Assembly: GCA_949318235.1 (NCBI GenBank)
Contig: OX439129.1
Coordinates: 37,853,027-37,917,026, forward strand
Length of the DNA stretch: 64,000 nucleotides
Reading direction: 5' to 3'
DNA from: Ecdyonurus torrentis
Lineage: Eukaryota; Arthropoda; Insecta; Ephemeroptera; Heptageniidae
Below are positions 1-40,170 of this stretch, in pieces (position 1 is the first letter of the stretch; the number at the start of each line of letters is the position of its first letter). Both the position numbers and the translations under genes were made by a program. A model generated the notes under the pieces. The model worked only from the letters and a program-made list of their open reading frames with translations, was not told the origin of the DNA and made no database searches.

Positions 1-2375
1 TATGGCAGTAAAAATGCATACAGTGTCGTCTGGATAATCCCTACACGGTCTCTCTCTCTTTCTCTCTTTTACTTTGTCCTTAAAACTAAAAAGATCAGTG
101 ATAAAAAAAATATAATAATAATAAAAAATCGATCTGTATTTTTTAGTTTACAATGCTATTTTTTTCTAATGAAATTATCAAAATTTCTCGAGTATTATAA
201 GAATTGAATGTTTTTCGAATATTTGATGAAAAAATAGCGTGCATAAGTTTTTATTGTGTCCTAAAAAAAAAAATAAGTTAATTGGATTTGGCCTAAAATA
301 TTAAATCTATATATAGCAGAATTGCTTCATATCGTCATTATATTAAAAGAAACGTAAAATTTGATAAATAAAACCTATTTTCCATTACAGATAGATTGAA
401 GTCATATATTGAGCAAATAATCAAATATGGAAATAATAATAATTCGTAAAGCAGAAATATAGTGAACACACAAAGTTCTCTGAAAATATCGACATTATTG
501 TACGATGTCTACGCCATGGTATTTTTTTTGATGCTGCAAGATGAGATTTTTTTTTTTTTTTTTTTTTTTTAACATACACCTTACTGCAGGCAGCGACTAA
601 CAGTACAATACAACATAAACCGCGGAGCTTGAGGCGACACAAATCTTATAGAAATCTTTCAACCTTCATCTCACTTATACAAATTAAACTTCTAACGAGA
701 ATAAATAAATAAACAAATGATCAAAGCTGTTACACACCTACTTAACTTTGACTTCAAATAGTATTGATCAAACTGATAATTGTTTTTCAAAGAAAATAAC
801 AATTAAGTAATGACCAAACATTTAAAATGAGTTTTTTATGTTAAATTTATTTTATAACAAATAAGTGTATATAATTAATTTAATATAGAAAATAATTTAA
901 ATAATATGCAGTTAATTTTATGCAATTTTATAGTTATGCAAGCTATTCTTTACATTTCATGTTAAAATTAGTTGTTAATTTACATGCAGACAGACAAAGC
1001 GAATAAATTAAATTTGTCTAGCAGTTTTATATATATATATATATTATATATGCATGTACAGTATACGAGCAATGTAATTCAACAACACAGTATTTCATTT
1101 AAAAATATAAAGTTTAATTTTCTTCTTTTTAAGTGAATTAAAAAAAAATTCTTGGCAAGACCTTCGGGTACATAAATAAATATTAACTTTAGTAAAGTTT
1201 TAGCCTTAACCTTTACTTTGTAAGTCTGAATTTAATAAAATGATTCAAACATTACGTATACGTATACCATACAGAAGCTATTAGTAAAAATATTATTTTA
1301 TTTTATAAAAAGTGCAGTGACCTTGCTTGCTGTCTCAAAATGCACAACGTGATGTCTCGTGTTCAACTCGCGTAAAATCAGTTCATATAATAACGTTTCT
1401 ATGTTGTACTAATATACAATGTAAAACGACGTGAAAAAATATATAAGATTTGGTATATAACATTGTGTAACTCGTGGCAACATTGTCTTTAAAAAATTTT
1501 CACTGCTGCCTTAAATTACTGTCCTTATACAGGATGACTGAAGTTTTTTTTTTTTTTATATGATGAAGTACGATTATGTCGCCATCAGAAACGACAATTT
1601 TATACTGGAACATTTTCGTTTATCTGCGGTCTTATTTCTGGAAGTATACGAAAAGTATATAGCAATTTTTTTTTTTTTTTTTTTGGCTTTCATACAGAAA
1701 CAACTTGAAAAGCTACATTAAACATATCCCTATACCATATTATATTTATATTTTCATCTTTATAATAACTTACGAAATATAAAATATTTGAAACTAGAAA
1801 CCGTATAAAAATTAAATATCGTTTAAACCATTTACTCGATAGATCTACAACTTATAACAAATTTCCATGTTGTATAGGAAAGCTTAAAATTATAAACAAG
1901 CATATTATACCATATATTTTATTTTTAATTAAATTAAAATAGTTTGAAATTGAAATACTATATGTATAGAGTACAGCAATAGAACTACAAGAAAAATCTT
2001 GCATATTAAAAATTCCTAACATTTTAGTATAGTGCTACAAATAAAGAGGGAGTCTAAATTAAAAAAAAAAAAAAAATCATGTCCGTCACAGCAGATTTAT
2101 CTTAAATACTTGACATACAACAAGCTATATAGTCGAACACGAAGAAACCTCAGTGAAAAAATTCTATATACTAACTAACCCCCCTGCCCAACTCCTTTAA
2201 TATTACAAGAAGGTAACGAGGGATGATTTTTTACAACTCAACTGTAGTATAATATTGATTTAATATATAGGTACGTTCTATTATACGAAAAATAGCTCTA
2301 CGGCTTCGCAAAGTGAATCTTGATTACACACACGTTTCAAACGACAGTAGTTGAAGAGAGAGAAAAAAAAGAGGT
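1..2375. other. AT-rich stretch, no confident gene
   Basis: Contains A/T homopolymers (for example 549-570, 2532-2559 just beyond), short TA runs (1030-1050) and dispersed AT sequence. A minus-strand stretch near 580-640 translates to a hydrophobic segment but has no ATG or acceptor. If the divergent membrane-protein gene has more 3' exons or its UTR, they would lie here. Confidence 0.6.
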
Positions 2376-9020
<6,645 letters not shown>

Positions 9021-9021
<1 letters not shown>

Positions 9022-9060
9022 CAGCTGCACTTGCGTGCGCATCGAACAGGCGCATTTTTT
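9021..9060 (-). promoter_or_regulatory. Candidate 5'UTR exon end and promoter-proximal CpG cluster
   Basis: On the minus strand a perfect donor GTGAGT (9020-9015) follows a CpG-containing stretch (9021-9055) that stands out in the AT-rich surroundings. It can be spliced to the acceptor at 8668, 17 nt before the signal-peptide ATG. The 5' limit cannot be seen. This also marks the most likely zone for a divergent promoter shared with Rac1. Confidence 0.35.
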
Positions 9061-9294
9061 TTTAATTCAAAAACCGCTGGATTTGAAAATGCCCCAGGTT
9101 GATGATAAAATCCAAATTATAAATATTATTTTTAAGTTTACTTTGCTCTTATTTTAGAGGCAACCAGAGAAGAATATTTTTTTTGCACAGTTTAGAAATT
9201 TCGGTCTTAACAATTTGATAAGAAAATCGTAAAATTTTTAGTAGCACCTCCGCAAGTAGGGGGTCCTTTTGCAAATTGTTATTATTTTTCCCTG

Positions 9295-9574
9295 TAGAGG
9301 CAGCATTGTGCAGCAAAACTTAGAAGTTAGAAGGGTCTCTAGCAAAACTCAGGCAAACTTGGCAAATCTTTCGACTGCTGAAGTCTAAAAATTGCTATCA
9401 AATGATAGTTTTTATTCCATTAAATTTTGTCTGATTCTGGTTCTGTAAGTCTTTAATGTCATCCAAACAATAACAAGAATTAGTAATTTTTTAAACTTTT
9501 TATAAAATCGTAGTGCTAAAAGCCTAGATATTATATTTTTATGAAAGTTAGTGATCCAAGCAGTGCTGCCTCTA
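9295..9574. mobile_element. Possible short nonautonomous DNA element (280 bp)
   Basis: Ends TAGAGGCAGCATTG (left) and CAGTGCTGCCTCTA (right) are inverted repeats with one mismatch over 14 bp. There are no genes inside; a small internal hairpin lies near 9393-9412 (aaaattgctatc / gatagttttt). It lies in the Rac1 upstream region. Superfamily unclear; a TA target is compatible. Confidence 0.45.
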
Positions 9575-9770
9575 GTAAATATTTTAATAACTATTTACAA
9601 CCTTACATAAAAAAACCCAAAATGAGTCAAATAACATTTCATTTATTTCATTTCACATTTTCGTTTAGATTATTGCTATTTAAATTAGTATTATTGTAAT
9701 TTCTATTTTATAATACTATAATTTTCTAGAATTTTTGATTGCATGCCTCATTAAAGTCAAATGATTTGTA

Positions 9771-9905
9771 ATGGATGAAAATATTATGTGCGCAGAAACC
9801 AATTTTAACTCAGAATTATTGTATGCGCAATGTAAAGTTGGCTTTGGAAAGTACTTGTGGGACTTTCTTGCAAATGTTGAGTTGTCTTTTTGTAGACTTG
9901 AGTAG
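9771..9905 (+). CDS. Unidentified 44-codon ORF just upstream of Rac1
   Basis: ATG at 9771, TAG at 9903-9905. The frame reads MDENIMCAETNFNSELLYAQ and continues through CKVGFGKYLWDFLANVE to a Leu-Glu end. Amino-acid composition is balanced and unlike the Ile/Lys/Asn-rich translations of the surrounding DNA. It could be an upstream ORF in a Rac1 leader, a short peptide gene, or a decayed transposon piece. The minus strand of the same stretch is also open for 67 codons from an ATG (9919), which weakens the case. No family recognised. Confidence 0.25.
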   Translation: MDENIMCAETNFNSELLYAQCKVGFGKYLWDFLANVELSFCRLE

Positions 9906-9976
9906 TTTATTCTCTCCATAATACACCTCCCCGCCCATTTGACGCTTATTTCCTGCAGGGAGGGTGCTAGGATAAA

Positions 9977-31595
<21,619 letters not shown>

Positions 31596-33894
31596 TGGGC
31601 TGTGCATCTCACATATCTACCACAGACAGACTGGCTTGCTGCCAATCCTCCTTGCCATGGAGGCTGGCTGCAGGGTACGTTGTGTGTTTAACACAACACG
31701 ACCCATATGTGATGTTCGTTCAAGTGCAGTGCCCCCTGTATTGCCAGCAATCACACACTATAGCACTGGCAGACAAATATAGTAGCACAAGCTAGCTAGA
31801 TTTTTATCTGAGCTATCACCAAAAAATCACATGTCACAATCAGGCTAATCTGTTTTATTACTCTTCTTTAATAATTATAATAATAAAATCATGTCATTGA
31901 TGGCAATATAATGCATATAAATTGGCTCTTCTTGAAGCTCTAATGTACTTTTTAAGCTATGTAAGTAAATACTTAAATTATAAGCATATAATATCTATGA
32001 TCAAGCAATTTAAATTTAGTAACTTGCAATAATATTTGCATTAAAATGTAAAAAAACAAACTAAAAATAACATGACATGAACACTGGTGCTAGTCTCACA
32101 ATTCTTTAAAAAATATATATGTGTATATATTTAGAATTTTGATGGAGGAAGGATTTAAGTGGGACCAATAACAAATTATAATATATATTAGTATTAAATT
32201 ATAAATTAGATTTCAAAAGAAAAAAGCTTTTAAATTATAATATTTCGAGAAAAAAAAAGAAAGAAAAAAGTATTGTAAAAAATATAAAGAAAGTAACCAA
32301 AATAGTATGCTTGGTACCAACAGACACATATTTTGTATTTTATTGGCCTAAAAAATATGGTACCATTATTATGTATAAAGCAAAAATATTATTTGGTCCA
32401 AAGAAAATTAAATAATTTAAATTATCTTAATTATTTTTTTTATGATGTAGCTTAAAGTTTGCTTAGTTTGCTGCTTTGTGTGTTGCTGGCAGTTCAGTGT
32501 GTGCGTGAGTTGTGAGATTGTCCAGTATCTCTCAGCCCTGATGAATTCACAAGCTCTCCCATCTGTATATACTGTCCTCAAATTGTTGTCTGCATCCCTC
32601 GTTAACATTTCTATGTCTGCTATACTTAAATTACGTAACAGCTCTTTTGGAATATATGAAAAATGTGAAGGCTAAAATAGAAAGGAGAAAACAAACAAAC
32701 ATCGGAGTGATATCAAATAATGTGAATTGGCCATTTTTTTACACATCTTGTCAATGGTTGTTAATATTTATTATGCATCAAAGAGTACTTGTCATTTGTC
32801 ATGTAAAATATCTATTGTGAAAATCAATTTTGATAAGAGTATGGTATATCTGTGGTTAGTAAAGTATGGTATAGAAATGCTATTGAGTATGCCTATATAT
32901 ATAAATTAAAGAAAGAGTGAATCCTCATTTTGGCACAAGAAGGTATCACTGTTTCCTTAAGAGAGAGACATATAAATAACCAAGTTTATTAATATAAAAT
33001 ATAATACTTTTATGTTCATGTTGATAGACTTGTATTTATATGTGTGGGAAAAAAAGTAATGTTTTTATTGTGTATCTCTTGCATTTATACTTGGGTTCTC
33101 TTGTCATTGGCCATTACAACTTTGCATCAAGCCTCAGAGTTTGCGGAGAGAGAGAAGGAGCATTTTCTCATCAAACTGTCATATTTCAATCTTTATTTTA
33201 ACCGTGCAGGATTTCAATACAGTAACGTGGCAAGAAAGAAAAACTACTGAGGTATTCATTAGCTTACACTAGCTGCCTTTGTTTAATACAAATTACATTT
33301 TGCACTGCTGCTTACAATACCAGCACATCATTCAAATACAGTTTTCATTTATAACCCAGTTCTCTAATCCAGTAGCTCTAACATACATAAAACTTCAATA
33401 ATGAAAGTGCAAATCTTAGAAGAAGAAAAAAAAAAAAGAGTCAAAGATGCAACGTGAGATATATTATCAATTACTCATGGCTGCTTGTATGTGTATTCTT
33501 AAAGTTAAGAAAATGATATAACATTTGAAGTCTTAATAATGGAAAATTGTTATGTTATTTTCTTAGTTCTAAGGTTGTTAGATTTAATTCCTATGGTTGT
33601 TTCACACTCACACTAAATGTTGGTAAATTTTCTCGTCTCGTGTACTCCGGTCCACTCTCCTGCATCTCTGTATGTAACAAACAAACGAATGTGGAACCAA
33701 GATATTTCAAAGTCCATTGTTGCTAGTTAGAGTGACTTTGGGAAATCCTGGTGTACTGTACCACACTATAACTTATAATTACATTGATGTAGGTTTAAAA
33801 ATAACAAAAGGAAATCAATATAATATACATAATAGTTGTCTTTTATACTATAACCATTTTTAAAGCATTCTAAATACATACAAAATTTTTGTAT

Positions 33895-34042
33895 TACAGT
33901 CAACCAAGATGAAATTGAAAGTGTGGGTTGAAATTGAAACTCCAATCATATGCAAGTTTTCACTTTTCCCTATCTCGCTAGACATGGAGCACTTTGAAAG
34001 CGGGTCTGTGATTGGCTTTCAATTTCACCCCGGTTGACTGTA
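33895..34042. mobile_element. TA-flanked MITE, 144 bp, in probable Rac1 3'UTR
   Basis: Element 33897-34040, TA on both sides. Ends CAGTCAACCAAGATGAAATT and AATTTCACCCCGGTTGACTG are inverted repeats with few mismatches; the repeat continues with GAAAG/CTTTC. No coding content. Typical of short mariner-type MITEs. If the 3'UTR extends this far, the element is transcribed with Rac1. Confidence 0.85.
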
Positions 34043-34667
34043 TTTAAATTGCTTTAAATACTGCAATAATATGAATACTATTGTGTATGTATATTTGTGT
34101 TTTACAAAATATATTAAAATGTACCATTTTTATCCTACATTAATGTAACATAATTCCCGCAGTATATCCTTGTTTTCTAAACATGCTTTTAATCTTTTTT
34201 TTATGTTTATTTTCTTGATTGATTAATTTTTATCATAAGAAAAGTTTTTTTACAAATAAAATTAATCATGAAATTTGAAAAAATGAAATCAAAATTAGAA
34301 AGAATTTTTAAAGAAAAATCTGATTTATATTTTCTTCCCCCATTGCCTTTTGATTTTTTTTTTTTTTTTTTTTTTAATATATTTTAAGTACTGTTGAAAA
34401 TAATTAATTTGGATTTATTTTATGTTGCAATTTTATTTGAAAGGAACCAAACTGTAAAGAAATTTTAAACACAATTTAATTCTCCTTTTAATACATTGCA
34501 ACATTATTAAAAATTAGTTTAATGTTTTATTTTTTATTACATTGTTACAAATTAATTAATAAAAAAAATGTACAAATGTGTATCAATATTATAATGAGGG
34601 AATTAACTAATTGATTAATTGAATTGTCACACAATTGATTACTAAAAGAAAGAAAAAAAAACTTTTA

Positions 34668-34715
34668 TCATAAACAAATGACAATCCTAAATTAATTTTT
34701 ATCATTTGTTTATGA
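34668..34715. repeat. 14-bp perfect inverted repeat (stem-loop) in probable 3'UTR
   Basis: Arms TCATAAACAAATGA (34668-34681) and its exact reverse complement TCATTTGTTTATGA (34702-34715) are separated by a 20-nt loop. As RNA it would form a 14-bp hairpin about 170 nt before the candidate poly(A) signal. It could be a regulatory hairpin or a remnant of a short transposon. Confidence 0.6.
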
Positions 34716-34886
34716 GAGGGAAAGCTATTCTTTGTGGATTTCTTTGCCTCTAATTGTTGATCATTATGGTTTATGGCTTGTTTTTAAACAAAACAGATAT
34801 AATTCTATTAGATATATTAAAAAATAATAATAATAAATATAAAAACTGCGTGTAACCTCTGTATCATAACATTATGTAGCATTTCA

Positions 34887-34892
34887 AATAAA
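34887..34892 (+). terminator. Candidate poly(A) signal AATAAA for Rac1
   Basis: Canonical hexamer with a T/GT-rich element downstream (34908-34925). It is chosen over other AATAAA strings because of that downstream element and because the sequence beyond turns into simple AT-rich DNA. Other hexamers in this AT-rich window arise by chance, so confidence is limited. Confidence 0.35.
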
Positions 34893-37168
34893 ATATGGAA
34901 AATACAAATTGTAGTAGTTTTTATTTCTTGAACTAAAAATAATAATAATAAATGCTTTTTTTACTCTGCAAACTATTTTCTTTTATATGTAATAATAATG
35001 ATAATTGTGTAGTTTATTTTAATTCTTTTTTAACATTTATATAAAAGTGTAACATTATGATATCTAAACAAAAAGCATGATTGAATCTCAAATTTTAAAA
35101 TCTGATATGTATAAATATACAATTAATAGTACAAGAACTTATTTAAGATTTTAATTTGAATTCAAATATAGAAGATGTTCGGACTCAGACTGCTATTACA
35201 AAAACTTTCCATAAATATATATTTAAAAAAAAAATCATTTAAAAGACAATAGTACGAAGAATGATGAGAGCACATCAACTTGAAAAATAATTTGCAAAAA
35301 TTCTATAATATAATGATTGGGGGAAAAAAATCTAGCGCTGAATATGCTGGATAATACTTACGTTAAAAAAAGTATTATTTAAACATGAAAATAATGGGTT
35401 ACTGTGTCAATATATAAAACAAAGCTGACATAACCATACGTATGCTCTTGCTCAGCAAAGACTGTAATTTAGTTATTTGATTTTGATATATTTCTACTTG
35501 TGTTTTACAGGGTACTATTACAGGGTAATTATAATAAAAACTTTTCATCTTTTACTCTTAAACAAAAATAAAAGCCACAGTACGGTAACTTGATTTAAGC
35601 AACATTTCTTAATAACATTATATTCCCAATATTGAATAGCTGTTATGCTGCACAGTATTTGAATATACATAATATTATAGTGTATACTTTTTTTAAATTT
35701 TTTATTTGTTATCGAACCAAAAACAGGCTTTTGCGCCCAATGCATTGGTGGTACAAAGAGTACAAAAAGTACTTTATTATTTATGCGATTCAAAAATAGT
35801 AATATTTTTTATGATTTGAAATATCTAACTCACAAACTAACAATTAATTTAACTAAACTCTGTGCAACGTAAGACTTCCACTTCTCCATAGAACTTCTAC
35901 AGTAGTATAAGACCCTTACTATATGGTATCTTCTTAATAAATACACTATAATATACATATACATGCATCCTAACAAGATGGTTTTTCCTTCAAGTGAAAT
36001 CCAACATAAATTATGTCATTTCTTTTATTCATGCATATATTGGAAAAGATCATTGAATATAAATACCCAGTACATTAATAAATAGTAAATTTTGTCATGT
36101 TGTAAAGGTTTTGATAAATAACTATATCACTTTTTGAATCAAGTATAGGATTCTGGTGTTGGTGTTACAAGAAGGACTAAAAGAACATAATAATAATTTA
36201 ATTACTTCTCTGGAAATGCTGAAATTATTAAAAAATAATATAAAATAATTATAAAATAAAATATTCTTTATTATTCTTATTGAACGGAGAGAAAAATATT
36301 CCAGATGAAAATAGCAAACAGAACAAAGTTGGTGTTTGCTGGGCGGATACAAAAATATATAGATGTTAAGACTGAAGGAAGACGTTGAATAGAAACTGAT
36401 CATTAAAATGCAATTCTAAATTATAGTTTTTTCAATAACCAATAATCTTCGAATATATGTCTAAATAATCTACATAAATATATTTTTTTTTTTGTATATT
36501 TAGCATATTTTGCATTTTTTGCCCAGAGTAATTGAGTCCTCGAGGTATATGTTAATGGTCACTTTTTTTTTTTTTTTTTTTTTTAATTGAATGAAATTTT
36601 GAGTTTTGGTCTTTTCCCTAATAGATATAGAGATATAAAGCTTATTGATCTAACTTGATTATTATTTAAAGCTTTTTATCCACCTTATTAATGAATCAAG
36701 GATTAATCAAAAATACATATTATTTTATGATGAAATATGCAAAAGTCCACCTCACAACTTAAATAGAAAATTTTTGAGTAAAAATTTTGAGTTACAAATT
36801 ATCTGTACAAAAAATTGAAGCTTTTGGTAAATGCTCTCTGCGATTGGTATTTAGAATTTGAACATTTTAAGCAAACCTTTTGTAACTATAAAAAAAAAAA
36901 AATAAATATTTATTAATAAAAAATATTGGTTGGACATAAAAAATACTTGTTAGAGGGTTACTTTAGTTTTAAATGGTTTCAGTGATAAATGAAGCATCGG
37001 TTTATAAAGAATACGTTTCAATATGCCTCAGCGTCTACTATACCTTTTAATAAAAAAACTTGAATAATTATAAAATATCAAGCCAAAGTGTCAAAATTCA
37101 ATCTATATACGATAGTTGTTATATAGATCGATGAAAAAGATGATGATGATAGATAAGATAATAAACCA

Positions 37169-37520
37169 TTAAAGCCATAGACCACATAAAACAACATGTG
37201 CTTTTTAATGAATAAACACGAAATGAGATCTTCAAAACTGATGACAATTTTTACTAGAATATTAATGTATAGCCCTACGAGAGAGCGTAAAAAAACTGTA
37301 AAGTATGTAATTTGCGTAAAAATTAATGTTTATAATGTCAGAAACATGCAAGAAATAGTATGAAAATGTTGTGCGGGTTGCATAAATCGAATTTTCTGAT
37401 CACTGCTACGGGGTTACTGTTGGGTTTTGAGACAAACTAAAGTTATTTAAATGTAAGTCCCATCAAGCTTTTTGTGATATAAATGTTTATGTTTTTCTCT
37501 GGTCTATTCCTTTATATTAA
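37169..37520. mobile_element. TTAA-type MITE, diverged copy
   Basis: Homologous along its length to 39841-40166 (shared blocks such as gaaaatgttgtgcgggttgc and gagagcgt/gagagcat). The left end has TTAA then AGCCATAGAC; the right end GGTCTATTCCTTTA is degenerate. No coding capacity. It is an older copy of the same family. Confidence 0.75.
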
Positions 37521-38389
37521 GATGTTAAACACAAAACAACTGTAATTGGCTGGAACACACGGGTTACAAAATTTTAAAAATTGTAAAAACAGAGAAGTGT
37601 ATAATAGTGATTTGGTTGAAAATTCATGTTTAAGGTACAAAAAGAGAGGATAACCTCTTTCTTGAAATATGCGCTCATTAATGTACATTATAGAAAGTTC
37701 ATATTTGGGTGCAATAAAGCGCAAATAATCAATAAAAATTATCAAACATCAGTATGTTATATGATAATGAAAATTCATCACGCATAATTATACATATATA
37801 TATTTATTTATTTTTACATTTTTGGAATCTGTGTAGTTGCAAAGTCATCCAATCAATCAAATCTCTAAATTTATGGACATGTGGTATAATTAGGACTTCA
37901 ACTCGCATGTAAATAAATATATAATTATCAATGATTTGCCACTTTAACATAATAATAATAATAATAATACACAATAGACCCTCTATGTACATTAAAATTA
38001 ATAATTATATTTAAAATGATATATTTTTATTATAAAATGTATAAAAACTTTATTAAGCTACATATTTTTAAAATACATTACTATTTAATTAACTTTCTAT
38101 TCATTACTATACGTGAAAATTGAATTTTTTGCAGTTATGTGCGCTGATGAGTGCAACATGCTTCAGTGTAGGTTATTAAATGAATCACAAAAAGTTAAAA
38201 AAAAAAGTTAGGCGAGAGTTAATTCGTCTTTTAATATTATTTTATATGAAGCACCAACCTCAATTTAACAATACATATTATTATCGACATTTTCTTCTTA
38301 TAATATTATTTGACACCCTTTCCCCTTCTAAAATTTGTACATATTATATTTATGCGGGACTTTTATATACATATATATTTTTTTTCCAA

Positions 38390-38475
38390 AGCAGTGTAGG
38401 AGGGATTGCTATAGCGCGTGTTTCCGATGTGGGACATTTGAAGCTTAAGCGCCCCACTTCTTCTAGTTCTTATTA
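38390..38475 (+). other. Orphan GC-richer exon-like island
   Basis: Follows a T-rich tract and CAAAGCAG, a good acceptor shape. It reads VGGIAIARVSDVGHLKLKRP in the plus strand and lies in the longest open frame of the window (38180-38581, 133 codons). There is no usable donor after it. The rest of that frame is low-complexity. It could be a decayed exon or an old repeat fragment; no family recognised. Confidence 0.25.
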
Positions 38476-39836
38476 TACACAGACTTGCAGGAAATCGAAA
38501 ACAATTCTTTTAATTTCATTTCCCACGCTTTTTTGTTGTTTAGTTTTTCTCAATAATTTTTTATTATTATATTTTCTTTAATTAGTTTTTTTTTTCTTTT
38601 AGTTAAAATACGTATATATACAATTAGATATGGAAAATGCATTAAGTTGAGGGAAGAAAAAGAATTTTATTCATAATATTATAATATTCATTAATATTAT
38701 AAATAAAAATATATACTTTCCATGTAAATTGGACATACCAAATTTTAAATTTTCTTACCTCCTGTCTCATTAAGAATAGAATCTAATTTATCAATGTTAT
38801 GTTTTTAAAACAAAAAGTTTCTATACTCGCATATAAATTTATATTTTCCAACAACTATTATGATGATGAGCATCAAATAATAATAATACGTTAACTTTTC
38901 ATTTTATCTTTCTTATACTGTATATTAAAATGAAGTACTGGATCTTGATAATATTAAACCTCTCAAATGATTACAAATACTATTTTCTTTTTCTTTATAA
39001 TGATTAAACATGGTAAGATATTTTAACTGCATATCTATGAACATAATCTTTGAGGGTGGGCGTGAAATTTGATTACAACCACAACAAAACGCCGTGGCTT
39101 TTCTTGTATGTATTCAGCTTTTTTTTTTTTTTTTTTTTTTTTTTGATGATGAGAAAGAAATGATATACAGTGCTGACCAGATATAAGAAAAAATTGACGA
39201 GCTCTACGTAGACATACCACAATAGGAATTGACATTCTAAGAATGTAATAATACAATTTTTTTTAAATATTATCAAAAATAATGTAATGTTATATACTCG
39301 TACTATCGATTTTTTATTATTATTACTATTCAACATGTAAAAAGAAAAAACACAACCACAATTTTATGTATTAATATTATTATTATTTTTATATCACACA
39401 TAATATTTGTTTTAAAATTACTTAAATTTTGTACACGATTAAACCATGACACCTGCAACTAAATAAAATATTTTTTCATCGAAAATTTGACCACATGCGG
39501 AAAAAAAAATCAATATAAGGGACATTACTTTCGTTTATAAAAGGGAAGGTTATTGACGTATTACATACATAGAATTTTGCAATCATATTTCTGTCAAAAA
39601 GAACACTTCAATAGGAGAAGAAGAAAAAAATAATAACAATTGAAAGTAAATGTAAAAATGAGGTTTTTAAAAAATATAAACTTTTTGCAATGTAGCCACT
39701 AACGATGATTGTTGGAAATTAAAATTGCATGGTAACTACTTGCAAATTAATTCTTTTCTGGAATTGTGTCATTTTACACTACGTTAATTAGCATTCAAAC
39801 TTTCTTAGAGTAGTATTTCCGTGAAATATAAAAATA

Positions 39837-40170
39837 TTAAAGGCATAGAAAACATGAAACAACTTAATCTTTTTAATCATAAAACACAAAATGGGATCTA
39901 CAAAACTGATGATAATTTTTACCAGAATGTAAATGTGGCCCTACAAGAGAGCATGAAAAAACTGTAAAGTATGCAATTTACGTGAATATTTCTGTTTATG
40001 ACGTTAGAAACAGGCATGAAAATGTTGTGCGGGTTGCATAAATCGAAATTTTTTTATCACTGCTACCGCGCTGCAATTGGGTTTTGAGACCAAATAATGT
40101 TATTTATGTAAGTCCTATCAAGTGTTTTGAGATTTAAATGCTTATGTTTTCATGTTGTCTATGCCTTTAA
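39837..40170. mobile_element. TTAA-flanked MITE, 326 bp
   Basis: Element 39841-40166 is bounded by TTAA at 39837-39840 and 40167-40170. Ends AGGCATAG...CTATGCCT are inverted repeats extending imperfectly for about 20 bp (AGGCATAGAAAACATGAAAC against AGGCATAGACAACATGAAAA). No ORF. The end sequence resembles that of the fold-back MITE at 22124, suggesting mobilisation by the same transposase (inference). Confidence 0.85.

Larger units (their letters stand above)
31596..34910 (+). other. Rac1: Probable Rac1 3'UTR and poly(A) region
   Basis: From the stop codon to about 34.9 kb the sequence is less dominated by homopolymers than the DNA further downstream, with TG/CA-rich stretches typical of transcribed 3' sequence. 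The best candidate end is AATAAA at 34887-34892 followed within about 30 nt by a GT-rich stretch (ttgtagtagttttt). An earlier AATAAA near 34255 is possible. Within it lie a TA-flanked MITE (33897-34040) and a stem-loop (34668-34715). The true 3' end needs transcript data. Confidence 0.45.

Noticed and set aside
421..642. Minus-strand hydrophobic peptide (GLCCIVLLVAACS) resembling a signal peptide
   Set aside because: No ATG in frame, a stop just upstream, no pyrimidine tract, and it runs into poly-Lys from a homopolymer.
9444..9450. GTAAGT donor as the end of a Rac1 leader exon (also GTAAGT at 8579)
   Set aside because: The first lies inside the candidate MITE 9295-9574 and the second inside the signal-peptide exon of the opposite gene; neither can be supported over chance.
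9716..9919. 67-codon minus-strand ORF with ATG just upstream of Rac1
   Set aside because: Overlaps the more protein-like plus-strand frame 9771-9905; composition is not convincing and no family is recognised.
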